Below are positions 11,863 through 22,153 of a stretch of 64,000 bases of DNA, one piece after another. The stretch is taken from the NCBI GenBank assembly GCA_017893485.1, contig CM030364.1, positions 199,806,600 to 199,870,599 on the forward strand, given 5' to 3'. The position numbers were made by a program, and so were the translations under genes. The notes beneath the pieces were generated by a model that saw only the letters and a program-made list of their open reading frames with translations, did no database searches and was not told where the DNA came from. Source of the stretch: Hemerocallis citrina. Its lineage: Eukaryota; Streptophyta; Magnoliopsida; Asparagales; Asphodelaceae. Each line of letters begins with the position of its first letter. Position 1 is the stretch's first letter.

Positions 11863-12645
11863 AAAATGAAATTAAAACAATATTGAGAATTGATACGAGA
11901 TAGATAGATAGTAAGACCCCTTAATAAAAAAATATGAGATATGGATTATAGAAAAGAACAGAGTGAGATGAACCGATTTCGTATGCTCTGTTTGAGGCTT
12001 ACAAAAACAACAGAGAGTGAATTGAGTTGAGAAGAACAGAGAGAGGAGAACAGAAAGCGAGATGAACCTATTTGTTATGCTCTTTTGAGTTGTATACTTA
12101 TATGAAATGGAGCGAGATTTTTTTTTAAATTTTTTTTATAGCCATTGGAGTAGTAGCCGTTGTATAGTATAAAGTAATAGGGAAATATGTGAAAAATGGT
12201 ATAAATGTAATCACACAAATAAAAAAAAAATTTAAAAGGGGGGAGGGACAGTACGTCCCTCACTTGTCACTTGTTTGTCTTATTCACAATTGGTGGGTCG
12301 AGAGATTAAGTGTCGTCTGAAGTTTTTTTTTTAATTTTAAATATTTTTAATTCAGGGACGGTATATTATCCTTCGTCCGGTCAATTTTGAGCTGCGCAAT
12401 TGTAGGACGGTGTTTCTTTTTTCGTCCGACCTCTTAGACGAAAGATAAAGTTTTGTCTCATTAAACGGACGGAAGATTATTCCTTGTGAGCTATAATTTG
12501 GCAAAAGCCATTTCATCTACTATATTTGGTCAAACACTGTTCATGTCAGATTCATTTTTTTGGATAAATGACCAACAACTACAAGAGTTCTTTTTTTATT
12601 TTTTTCAAAATTTGGATAATTGGCAAACCACTGCATATGCTCTGA

Positions 12646-13141
12646 TCATCTAGAAATATTCAATATTCTGCACAAACGACCAAAGCCCACCATTATTTGA
12701 TGTCACCAATTTATTTAGTCAGAGCATTAAATCCAGCATTGGGCTCCACCTTATAAACACCACTCCCCAAAAGATGTATACCAAACTCCTACAAATAGCC
12801 TTATCCGAATCCATCTACTGACACGTATCCCACTTTTCCAAACTTCAAGATATTTATCCACTACGGCTTGTCCTTAACCGACACCTTCCCTTCCCCAATC
12901 CTCAACCCGTAGGGACGCTCACCGGCTATTGCCGGTCAATTTCCTCCTAAATGACAAACCTATCCTCTATGTCACTCGATCAAACAGAGGGGTAATTGGG
13001 TCTTTTGCTATCTTGTTACATTAATCCTTGATAGGCCCCCAAATTACGATAGTATCCAAGTGCCAAATTGAGTAAGAACGAGGAAGAAGGAAGGACATTT
13101 TGATAACTTTGCTAGTCCTACTCAGCGCTCGAATTTGCTGG
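12646..13141. other. Upstream flank of the BBD gene
   Basis: This is about 500 bp of single-copy-looking DNA between the Pong-like element and the TATA box. GC content rises towards the gene. A small inverted repeat ACCGGCTATTGCCGGT lies near 12930. No open reading frame of interest was seen. It probably holds the proximal promoter of the BBD gene. Confidence 0.4.
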
Positions 13142-13150
13142 TATAAAAAA
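13142..13150 (+). promoter_or_regulatory. Candidate TATA box of the BBD gene
   Basis: TATAAAAAA follows GCTGG. Pyrimidine-rich DNA (CAGTCTCCTC) lies about 25-35 bp downstream, the expected place for a plant start site at roughly 13170-13180. Confidence 0.55.
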
Positions 13151-13174
13151 ATGGTAGTTTGTTTTCAGTCTCCT

Positions 13175-13307
13175 CAATGCTCGAGCTTTTCTCCTCATCC
13201 AAGTCTCCTTTTTCTTATCTTCGATCAAATTAGGGTTAGGGTTAGATTGGGGATTCAATCGAATCGAATCGAATCGAATCGAAATCATCTCAACATTGAA
13301 ATTTCAG
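13175..13307 (+). promoter_or_regulatory. BBD leader exon with telobox and ATCGA microsatellite
   Basis: This CT-rich leader contains TTAGGGTTAGGGTTAGA at 13230-13246, a telobox motif in tandem, and an (AATCG)n run of about five units at 13256-13282. It ends at TTTCAG/GTAATTT, a good donor context, so a leader intron from 13308 to about 14206 (TTTCATTAG) is likely. Teloboxes are common near starts of plant housekeeping and translation-related genes. Exact start site and acceptor are inferred. Confidence 0.5.
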
Positions 13308-14237
13308 GTAATTTGATGGCGTAGTTCGATTCTACGATAAATTGTTATGTATGAATTTGTTTTTTAGGGTTCTTTTTGGGCTTAATTTTAGTGGTTATCT
13401 TGTATTTCTTGAATTTGAAAGTGGAAGAAAGATTCAATTTTGATCAAGTAGGGTTTGTAATGTTGTGATTTTTTAGTATGGTTTATTGTAGAAAGTATAT
13501 CTTTCTGTGATTTTTTTTCTTCCAGAAATCAGTTGTTTCTCCCCTATCAAGAAGTGGGGATGAGAAGGAATTACTATAGAAAGCAATAAACAAGTTTACA
13601 AATTTTGGAGTAGTGTTCCGGATACTTTTTGATGTACCTATTAATGTAATGTAATTGATATGTTGGATTCCTACGTGATATTCAATTGGCATAAACAGCA
13701 TAAACAGTTATGATTTATGATATTTATGATATGTTTCATCACCTAATCAAATTTTATTAAATTAGTTATTATTATTTATTATTATATATAGCATAACTGT
13801 TTGGGCCAATTGGTAGGAATCTAACACATTAACTTAAATGTTGGGTATGAGTTGGGGTACTCGTAACATTTCTCAAAATGTTGTAATGTTAAAAGCTTGT
13901 TACTACTTACTACTATTGCTACAACTATAATTGTTATTTTACTTCTTTTTGGTTAGAAAAGTTGGGTATTTGTTAGCTCCTAAACATTTGTATGAGATGT
14001 TAGATAGTTTTATTTCCATGAACTTGGTAGGAAATTATTTGTAATACCGACCTTATTCTCTACATAGAAACTCTTAGTAGACAATTGTAAAGTTAATAGT
14101 TCAGGTGGGTGATGCCAAATGCAGGGTCCTTTTTCTTTGCATTATGTTGTTTTGTTTTGAATTCATTGTCTTCTTGGTAGTTGACTTATGGATGTTCTTT
14201 CATTAGTTTCAAGTTATCAAGGGGACGACAAGGCTAG

Positions 14238-17200
14238 ATGGGAATTCTAGAAGGACCCGTTATCTGCCGTCCGATTGTTTGCAGGAAGCAAGCTGTGGGT
14301 TATGTTCCTATTGTTCATACTCCGTTTGCAAAAGGTAGGATGCTTAATAGTGGGTTCTGGGGGTCAAAAGGGAAATACAGAACTATAACTAGAGTTGGCG
14401 CTTCTTCACGTGGAGTGTTTGATAGGAGACGGGGGGTTGTACATTGTAGTTTCAGTTCATCGTCGGATGGTAATGGAAGTATGGCGGGAAATTTCAATGA
14501 GAATGATGAAGAATATGTGAACTCTAGTGTAATTGAAGCTGGTAAATATTGCAAACTGTTTCTGTCTTTGTTTTTTCATTGTCATGATCTCCTTTGTTTA
14601 TTTTGAAGTTCATATACCTTATTGTTCCCTGTTTACGTTATATTTAGTTTGTAAAAAAGAGTGTGATTGTTATTTTGTTGCACTTTTTTGCTGTTTAAAC
14701 TCTCTCTCTCTCTCTCTCACACACACATATATATACTAGGTTTATCCGTGGACACGTGCCTACGGCACATATTCTAAACAATACAGTATATGAAAAACAC
14801 TGTAAACAGTAAAATATATGCAATCCTATTTGACTAACAAATCACATAGGTCAACATTTATATGCAATACCATCTGATTAGTGACTACACGATATGTTAT
14901 AAAAAATAATTAGAATGTCGTAAAATAATTACATACTAAAACAATTAGGGGTGGTTTGGTTGGTTGTAAAAAAAATTAAAAGAGGGAAAAGCATTGTAGC
15001 GAAAGTAATGCCTTGGATTTGATTTCTTAATAGTAGCTTTGGTTAAATATAGGTTTACTGTAGCAATAATTAAATGTTAGCTTTGTTTTGGTTGTAGTAA
15101 TATTGTAGCGAAAGTAATTTAAAACACTTTTTAAAATTTTTGTTTTACTGAAATTAATCCAAAATTAGGGATTAATTAATTTTATTTAAGCTTAATCCCT
15201 AATGTTTTGAATGAGTTAATTAAGCTTAATTAGATTGAACTAATTAACTTTTAATCCCTAAATTTTAATTAATTAAAAAAGACTAATTAAACCACAACAA
15301 TTAAAGCTTTTCTTAATTAAGATTAGTATGATTTTAATTAGTCTTTTCTTAATTAATTAAAAGTAGGGATTAAAGATTAATTAATTTCAAAATCCAAACT
15401 AATATCAACTACTTCACACAACATAAAGTATAAATCTGAATGTGGCTACTGTAGCTACAGTAACAAGCACTGTAGCTACAGTAACAGGCGGGGAAATATC
15501 TTTTTGTGAGCATAAATTCTGACCGTTGATTTTCTTCCAATTGAAGGAGAGCCACTTGATAGCTTTCTTTTGAATTGCCTTGTGTTTTATTATATATATT
15601 GAATTAACCAAATTGGTGTGTCATCATTAAAATATGATGCACGTGAGGTATTGTCTCTTTTTAAGAAAATGAAAGTTGTGTGGATGTCAACAATTTGGAA
15701 GTGTAATGGTTAAGGTTTAACGGGATGATTGATATTAGGTTGAAGTTTAGATTGAATTTTAAATGTGTGGTTGAGATTGATGGTTGTATTTAAGTGTATG
15801 GTTGATATAGTTTGGAACCTCGAATATGTGGTTGAGATTCACAGGTTGGTTGCTTTTCACAAAACACGCAATCCCAACTAATAGTAGAGAAGTTTGGAGT
15901 GGAGCCCATCTCCGCCTGCATGACATTCGCATGGCACATCAAGTAATTGGGTGAACAAGATATGATATAACCTTTACACATCCTCATTAACACTCTAAAG
16001 TTTTCTGGAATAAACCATTTTGACCATGTACAAGCTCTTATCAGTCTTGTTTTTTTCATTTTAAAAATCTGCTAGCATTATCAGTGCTATAGCGAACCCA
16101 TCTCTTGTATTACCCTCACGGTACAAGACTCACTCAACATCCACATGATGGTCTTTGCACTAAGTGTTTCTGCTGTGTCTTTGCTATTAAGAGATAGGAA
16201 CCGTGGTTATTAGTACTTATTTTCCCAGTTAAAAATTTGCTGAAAATAATTCCTTATTTATAACTGAGTAATGAAAATTTTGTTTCTTACATATATTAAT
16301 ACTTGGTTGAAGTTGCCTAATTGTATAATTTGCCTTGCAGTGGAGGTCAAAAGTGTATCAGATGGTTTCTTCATTAAAATGCGCAGTGGGAAAAATTTAA
16401 GATGCATTCACAACAACCCACAGGGAGGGCAGGTGACAGACTATACCCCTCACCCTGCTATTGTATTAAAGATGGAAGATGGTAGTGGTCTCCTCCTTCC
16501 TATCATAGTCTGTAAGTGTTTTCATGAACTTTGGGATCCTTATCGCATGTTTCGCCTTTCCAAATGACTAACTTTTCTTTGCTTTTTTTCATTAATGCTT
16601 TGCAGTGGAGATGCCTAGTGTGTTGTTAATGGCTGCAGTTCGCAATGTCCAAATTGTAAGTATATGTTATTTTTTTATTTTGAAATGGTCAGTACACTAC
16701 ATGTAAGTCTTCATTATCCCTTTGTTCTCTAAAATAATATGTTCAAATATTTAATTTTACAGGCGAGGCCTACTGTATACCAAGTAGTCAAAGACATGAT
16801 TGAAAAGATGGGATATGTGGTAAGCGAAATTACTTTGTTCTGGTTTAATATTTGTAACTTTGTTTATCTTTGTGGATGATATTTCTTCTGAACTTTGCAA
16901 TGTTGGACACAGCTTATTTTTTAGCATCATGCTTTCTTAAAGTCTAATTTCTCTCCAATCTCATAGTTTGGCGGTTTTCTTCTTAGGTACAACTTGTTCG
17001 GGTCACTAAAAGAGTACACGAGGCCTACTTTGCTCAGTTGTACCTTGCAAAGGCAAGTTCTAATTTTTACTAGTTTACTGGATATAACTTTTATATCAGG
17101 GGAATCCAGAATCAGAATTAGTTAGTATATGCAGGCTGGAAATGAGAAAGAGGTCATCAGTTTTGATTTGCGGCCTTCAGATGCAATTAATATTGCTGTA

Positions 17201-19052
17201 AGATGCAAGGTATGTCTTGTATGCATTATTCATGTGAGTTATGATGGATTTTGCTGTCCTTTTGCATACAAGGATGTCTTCCCACAAAACTGTTTCTTCT
17301 GAGTTCCTACTTTTTTAAGTAGACGAAGATAAATAGAGGGGTAGTTTACTTATCACTATCTTGTGTATGTTATCAGCACTTGCTACCATCTTTGTTCAGA
17401 GTAACCCGACCATTTTTCTCACAGGAGTCGTGGAATTATGACTGCATCTCGTGGCGCAAAATTTCTTAAATAGCACATTACTTGATTTGTAGATATGGTT
17501 TGGCACAGATATTATGGCATCAATTTATATGTTGAGGGAAGAGAAAGGAATTTTTTTTTTTAGGCATAGGTTTAGTGAGCGATTCAGAGAGTTGAGGATG
17601 AGAGAGCGGGTTAGGCTAGGATTGGAAATAGTTTATCCCTATGGGAAACCCCTTGTTACAGAAATTGCATTTACACATCTTTTGTGGTAGGGTGTGAGCC
17701 TTTATCATTTTACTGCATTATGAGTATCCCCGAGATGAAGGGAGCTCACAGTTCTGGACCTAATTTTCTATTCAAACTTCACCTGATGGTTGGTTGTCGC
17801 ATTTGAATATCTGTGTATTGAAAGGATGATTTGTTCTTTGGTCTACAAATGTTATATTATTGTTTTTTACATCTTGTATCTTCCTTAAAAATCACCCAGG
17901 TGCCTATACAAGTCAATAGACATGTTGCATTCAGTGATGGGATGAAAGTGGTTGAGCCTGCTAAGGTTGTAGCACATAACCCCCCCTCAGATGGATTATT
18001 GTTTGCAGACCTTGATAGGTAAGGTGTCTGTGATTTTCCTTTTAAACCATAGAAGTGCATCAAACGAAGTGTTCTCTTTCAAGATTTCATGCTATTCGTT
18101 TGCTTGTTATGATAAACTTGTTCAGGCATTATATTCCTTTGTACTTGACTTTGCTGGTTGCAGATTTGGTCACTGTTTCTTTTAATTTGTTTGGTTAGAT
18201 AGTGATTATGGTATATATCATGTAATATCCAATACGATCGTGTTAATGGTTTTTGTGTTTTGATTCTATTAGGCCCAATGGTCAGCCTTGTTTAGAAACT
18301 AAAGAGTTTATCCTGGTCCGCAACATGCTGATTGCTGCTGTTGAGGAGCGTTACAAAGATGCTGGTAAGTAATATCATAATTCTATTTCTCTTGCCTCTG
18401 CATTCCATACCCATGATTCTGTTGATGTCTTGGCTCATGTAATTTAGAGGGTAGAATAGGAAATAGATAATGTAAATAATTTTTAATCAATTTAAGTTTG
18501 TTAGAAGATTTTTGGTTAAGAAGAAACTGATAACCAAATACTAGAGTTGACCCCTGCTACCTATATGTTATTTAATTTCAGATGTATAATTGAAAGAAGA
18601 TAAGAGATTGAAAAGAACCAGGATAAAATTTCATATGCGAATAACTTCTAACAACATATGATCCAAAATGTTCATTACTTCCCGTTGAAGTACATGAAAC
18701 TACTGTTCTGCATACTTCCAGTTTCCTTAATTCATCAAGTTGTTGCAGAACGAATTTATTCATCAAGCTGTTGCAAAATTAATATGATTATTCAGTAATC
18801 GGAAAACAGGGTCAATTTATCATCCTTATACTCTTCTAGGCATAAAGCTGATCATCCATCTGGATGATCCATAATGGGGACGCATGTGTGCTCAAAAAGG
18901 CCGTGCACTAAGTGCATAAGGGTTGTTCCTACCAAAAAAATTTATGTTGTAAAACTTAGGCACTGGAATAAATAGCTTCTCATTCGATTATTTCAGCTCA
19001 ATGGAGGGACGAGCTTTCCCAACTTCGTTCCAAGAAGAAGAACTGGATATGA
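14238..19052 (+). CDS. BBD1/BBD2-like bifunctional nuclease (DUF151 and UVR motif), nine coding exons
   Basis: Exons 14238-14541, 16341-16511, 16606-16655, 16763-16819, 16987-17052, 17135-17209, 17900-18018, 18273-18364 and 18997-19052 join in frame to 990 nt (329 residues), close to the length of Arabidopsis BBD1. Residues 1-100 are a basic, serine-rich leader ending in ENDEEYVNSSVIEA. The BFN/DUF151 domain spans about 102-260, with NNPQGG, HPAIVLKMEDG, LLLPIIVLEMPSVLL, RVTKRVHEAYFA and SFDLRPSDAINIAVRCK. A UVR-like coiled segment (VEERYKDAAQWRDELSQL) ends the protein. Family members are reported as Mg-dependent RNases/DNases linked to abscisic-acid and defence responses. Intron 5 begins GC (AAAG/GCAAGT); the others are GT-AG. 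Intron 1 (1.8 kb) holds repeats. All splice phases agree, so the gene looks functional. Confidence 0.93.
14700..14736. repeat. CT/CA/TA compound microsatellite in BBD intron 1
   Basis: (CT)n, then (CA)n, then (TA)n, marking the left edge of repeat-derived DNA in the intron. Confidence 0.8.
14795..14940. repeat. Dispersed repeat, copy in BBD intron 1
   Basis: It matches 22472-22605 in the same orientation: TGTAAACAGTA, ATATATGCAAT, CTAACAAATYACATAGG, ACATTTATATRCAATAC and TAATTAGAATGTCG. Both copies lie beside CT/TA microsatellites. The family is unknown; there is no coding content. Confidence 0.65.
14945..15420. repeat. AT-rich inverted-repeat (MITE-like) insertion in BBD intron 1
   Basis: It begins near GGGGTGGTTTGGTTGG, a Tourist-like end. 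The interior is palindromic: AAGACTAATTAAA (about 15280) pairs with TTTTAATTAGTCTT (about 15331), and AATTAGGGATTAATTAATTT (15166) has an inverted partner near 15365. The right end and a target-site duplication were not found. Just downstream, TGTAGCTACAGTAAC occurs twice (15442 and 15471). Confidence 0.45.
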
Positions 19053-19823
19053 CAGGTTCCGTTCGTTCTTTGTTCTTCACGTTTTCTTATCGTTGCTTCA
19101 ATGTTGTAAGCCTTTTCTATTATTGCAGGTGAGTGCTGCAATGCATTCAGCTGGCTTTTAGAAGGACATGTACATAATGTTATTATTTGGGGCCAGCGTT
19201 GGCATCACGTCTTAACTAGTACATATTATAAATAGACGGTATATAATAAAGTATATAACTTGTTTTTGTAAATTTGTGTAGAACTTAGATGTCATAAGTC
19301 CTGTTAATATTAAAACGCTTATGAATTATGCAATTCCAAACCATGGAAGTTATTCATCTCTTTATAATAATGAGTTGTTATTCTCTTTTGTGTGTGCTTT
19401 GTCCAAATTGTTGACATTTTCTGTTCATTGTATTTGATTTACACAATGTAGGTATATGCGAATACTGATCAAGAGCCTCTGGATCTTTACAAATGTGTAG
19501 TTCATCCTCTGGGCTACGAGTTTGTATGTTCCAGTGGATCCCACAAATTTAAGTGGATTCACACCCAATCTGATTGAATTTGCTTTTGCGAGGTTTCTCA
19601 TCGGAGCTTCCCAATGTCCTATCTGCTACGGAGAAGAGGGTAAAATGAGCAGTAAAGCAGTAGAAACGGTAAAGATTTATGCACACGTGTATTGGAAGGT
19701 TGATACATTGTAGTTATTATAGTAAAGATAGGTTGGTTTAAGTTAGATAGGTAAAGACGCGTTATTGAGTTATAATAAGTAAACTAGATTTGTTATGCGC
19801 ACGTCTTCCGAAAGATGCAGCAT
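19053..19823. other. BBD 3' UTR and downstream flank
   Basis: The 3' UTR probably runs to about 19300. A TTGCAG/GTGAG site at 19128 allows a small 3'-UTR intron. From 19455 to 19710 a GC-richer block includes a 63-codon ORF with CPICYGEEGK; I do not recognise it, and it may be an alternative 3' exon or chance. The remainder up to the LINE insertion shows nothing clear. Confidence 0.4.
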
Positions 19824-19841
19824 ATAAAAGGCCATGTAAAC

Positions 19842-19967
19842 GATTTCGAAGCGATTTCGAAGCGATTGTAAGCGATTTCGAAGCGATTGTAAGCGATTTT
19901 AAGCGATTTTGGGTAGAAGAATTTTTTATCACCTTTGGACCGTTGTAAGCGATTTCGAAGCGATCTT
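19842..19967 (+). repeat. 10-11-bp tandem array at the LINE 5' end
   Basis: Units of GATTTCGAAGC, GATTGTAAGC and GATTTTAAGC alternate from the first base of the element to about 19915, and recur at 19945-19967 after a short spacer. Position at the extreme 5' end suggests an internal promoter or transcription-factor array; that role is inference. Confidence 0.75.
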
Positions 19968-20854
19968 TACTGTTCCCCCTTCCCTGCCATTCTCCTCCCA
20001 GATCCGGCCTCTCCTTCCATCCTTTCCCCTCCCTTCCTTCATTAATTCTCCTCAGCTCCTCCTCCTCTACAAACCCATATCCCTCTTTCCTCCCAGTTTC
20101 GGCGAGCTGCTCTTCCCCTCTCTTGGATTTGTTCGATGCTCTCCGTCGGGTCCTTGGGTGCTTCGTCCCTCTGTTCAGCATTTCGTTGTCTATTCCTGTT
20201 GTGCGGCCCTTCTTCGGTCTCTCAATATCCTGCAAGGTGCGGCCTTTCTCGGTAGGCTTCGCTTCCATCCCGGTGGTCTCCATCCTCCGCCAGGCATCTT
20301 CCCCCTCCGGCAGGTCTCTTCCCGGTGTTAAGAGTGAGATTTCCCGGTAGATCTGCCTTATCATCACTGTGAGTATTCCGCTTTATTAGGGTGCGGTTGG
20401 CTTTGTTTGGCTTAGGTGGTGCTTCTCGTTTTCTCTGGTGAGTTCTTTTTTCATTATTGCTGGTGCTGTGTTTGAGTGGTGCTGTGATTGTGTTTGTGGT
20501 TCTTGTTTTATCGATTGTGTGGTGAAGTGATTGTGTTTGTGGTACTTGTGCTTTTTATCGCTACTTTTTTTCTCTTTCCCCGACGGCTCCGCTCCGTCTA
20601 TTGCTGGTTAACAGCTTATTGTGATGCTCTGAGCTTTTGCTCTCTCTAGATCAGTCATCTCTATTTTTCTTCCCTTATCGCTTCTTTTTATCATCCTTCT
20701 CTCTTTTCGTGGGTGTTTTGTTACCCCATTGTGGATTGTATTTTTCCACGCTCGTACTCCACTGTTTTCCTCATCAGTGGTGCTATTTTGTTGCAGTTGG
20801 ATCTGTACTGTACCCCCCTCCTGTTTGGTACAGTTGCATTCACTGCAGGTGATC

Positions 20855-21793
20855 ATGGTCATCAAGGTTGGGTTGGTTCATTCGATGCGTCTCGCCGAGC
20901 TTGATGCGAGGCCACTTAATTTGGATTTGGCTCAAGTTTCGCATAGGAAGTTGCCTGCTCCTCGTTCCGATTTTTCCAATCTTTCTCCATGTTCTTCTAC
21001 CTCCACAAATCCCCCTTCTTCTTCTAAGGCCGATCGGCTTGGGGTTTGCTTCAGATGCCTTCTCCCCGGGCATTTTAAATGCGAGTGCAAGAATAAAATT
21101 AGATGCTTATTCTGTGATAAGTGGGGTCATTCCCGCTGTAGATGTTTTGCTCTTCAAAACCTTCTTGGTTTTCCTAAAGGTCATCTCCTTCCGGCCAAAC
21201 TTCTTTCCGTTCTAAACTACCCCCTATTAAAGCGCAAATTTCTTGCTAGCTTGGCTAGGATGTCTCAGGAGAGGGTGGCTAGCAAGAGCAGCGTTGCCTC
21301 GGGCCAGAACCCCGTCCCTTCAGCTTCGGTTTCGCCTTCAACGGCGATCGCCTCCTCTCTTTCATCCCCTTATGGTGTTCTTCCTGTTACCCTTCCCTAC
21401 CCTAACTTCGCTATCCTTGTTAAGAATCGCAAGACTCGTTCTTCCCTGGGCTCTAACCCCTGTTTGGGTTCTTATAAGGGCCGTACCCATTCCAACTCTT
21501 TGCCTCCTTCATCGTTCGGGAAGCTGGATTACAAGTCTAACTTGTTTAAATCCTTTTCCCCTTCGCTTGAGTGGTCTCGTTTTGCGAGGGGGAACGCTTT
21601 GCACTGCGTTATCTCTGATTCTCCTGCGCGTCCTGACAGGTCTATGGTCGACACCATGGATTCTTCGTTTTATTATTACTATCCGTGTGTCGTTAAGGTG
21701 TCTTCTCCCCATCTTGCTACATTCTCTTTTCATTTCCCAGGATGCTTATTCTCTTGGTATCAGCTTATAGGGGTTCACTCGGGCCTTTTTTAG
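20855..21793 (+). CDS. LINE ORF1 protein with two CCHC zinc knuckles
   Basis: The ATG at 20855 follows CTGCAGGTGATC and opens 312 codons to TAG at 21791-21793. Residues about 68-104 hold two canonical C-x2-C-x4-H-x4-C knuckles: CFRCLLPGHFKCEC and CLFCDKWGHSRC followed by RC. These are RNA-binding modules of plant L1 ORF1 proteins. The rest is Ser/Pro-rich and basic, and I do not see the DUF4283 domain that usually precedes the knuckles in full-length plant LINEs. I prefer this start because it lies just ahead of the conserved part; the frame is open upstream to 20729. The intact frame contrasts with the broken ORFs of the two large LINEs and suggests a younger insertion. The protein probably binds its own RNA. 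Confidence 0.65.
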   Translation: MVIKVGLVHSMRLAELDARPLNLDLAQVSHRKLPAPRSDFSNLSPCSSTSTNPPSSSKADRLGVCFRCLLPGHFKCECKNKIRCLFCDKWGHSRCRCFALQNLLGFPKGHLLPAKLLSVLNYPLLKRKFLASLARMSQERVASKSSVASGQNPVPSASVSPSTAIASSLSSPYGVLPVTLPYPNFAILVKNRKTRSSLGSNPCLGSYKGRTHSNSLPPSSFGKLDYKSNLFKSFSPSLEWSRFARGNALHCVISDSPARPDRSMVDTMDSSFYYYYPCVVKVSSPHLATFSFHFPGCLFSWYQLIGVHSGLF

Positions 21794-21796
21794 CTA

Positions 21797-22153
21797 TTGA
21801 CAGTTTTTAAACATCTCTTCGACTCCCTCTCCCGTAAGACTTCTAAGAGTTCTGTTGATCTTTTTCTCCCTCATTTGGACGTCTCCACCAAGGCCGCTCC
21901 TCCTGTCAATTCGAGCGCTTGCAGTTGCTGCGTGTCCCCGCCGTGTTCTATCAAAGCCGATGCCTCGGCTTCGATCGCTGCGATTGTTTCGCCCTCTTCG
22001 GCTTGGGAGGCCCCTCCCCCCGTCAAGCGGATTTATAGAAAGAAGATCTTCTATAATTTGCCTACTCGTGTGAGTGCGCGCATTCTTGCGAGGAATTCTG
22101 ATTCTGCGTCGTCGCATCATCTTCGGCTTAGTAGAGTCTTGCCTTCTTGCTGA
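21797..22153 (+). CDS. Short basic ORF of the gag-only LINE (hypothetical)
   Basis: A 118-codon frame starts four bases after the zinc-knuckle ORF stops and ends at TGA 22151-22153. It is rich in Ser, Ala and Lys/Arg, with PPPVKRIYRKKIFYN near residue 73. It may be the displaced C terminus of ORF1, separated by the stop at 21791, or a chance frame. No known domain was recognised. Confidence 0.35.
   Translation: MTVFKHLFDSLSRKTSKSSVDLFLPHLDVSTKAAPPVNSSACSCCVSPPCSIKADASASIAAIVSPSSAWEAPPPVKRIYRKKIFYNLPTRVSARILARNSDSASSHHLRLSRVLPSC

Larger units (their letters stand above)
6079..12642. mobile_element. Pong-like PIF/Harbinger element with PMD cargo
   Basis: The 6564-bp element is bounded by GAGCATCTGTAGTCGTTCG at 6079 and its imperfect inverted copy at 12642 (GAGCATATGCAGTGGTTTG on the minus strand). 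Flanks are TAA (6076-6078) and TGA (12643-12645), a TWA-type duplication with one change. Both ends carry CGTC palindromes and a shared TTAAGTGTCGTCT string (6438 and 12307). Between them, in order, are a PMD gene (+, 6779-8888), a PIF/Pong transposase (+, 9257-10534) and a Myb/SANT-like ORF1 (-, 10976-11862). Transposase and ORF1 converge, as in Pong-type elements. The PMD gene is the unexpected part. All three genes carry disabling changes, so the copy is probably immobile by itself. Confidence 0.8.

Noticed and set aside
15790..16059. Minus-strand 89-codon ORF in BBD intron 1
   Set aside because: Intronic, antisense, no domain, no repeat elsewhere in the window.
19522..19713. 63-codon ORF with CPICYGEEGK as a RING-type protein
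   Set aside because: Only one Cys pair; no further metal ligands, so only noted as possible 3' exon or chance.
20729..20854. Upstream extension of the gag-only LINE ORF
   Set aside because: Low-complexity hydrophobic translation of a CT-rich leader; the ATG at 20855 is more plausible.
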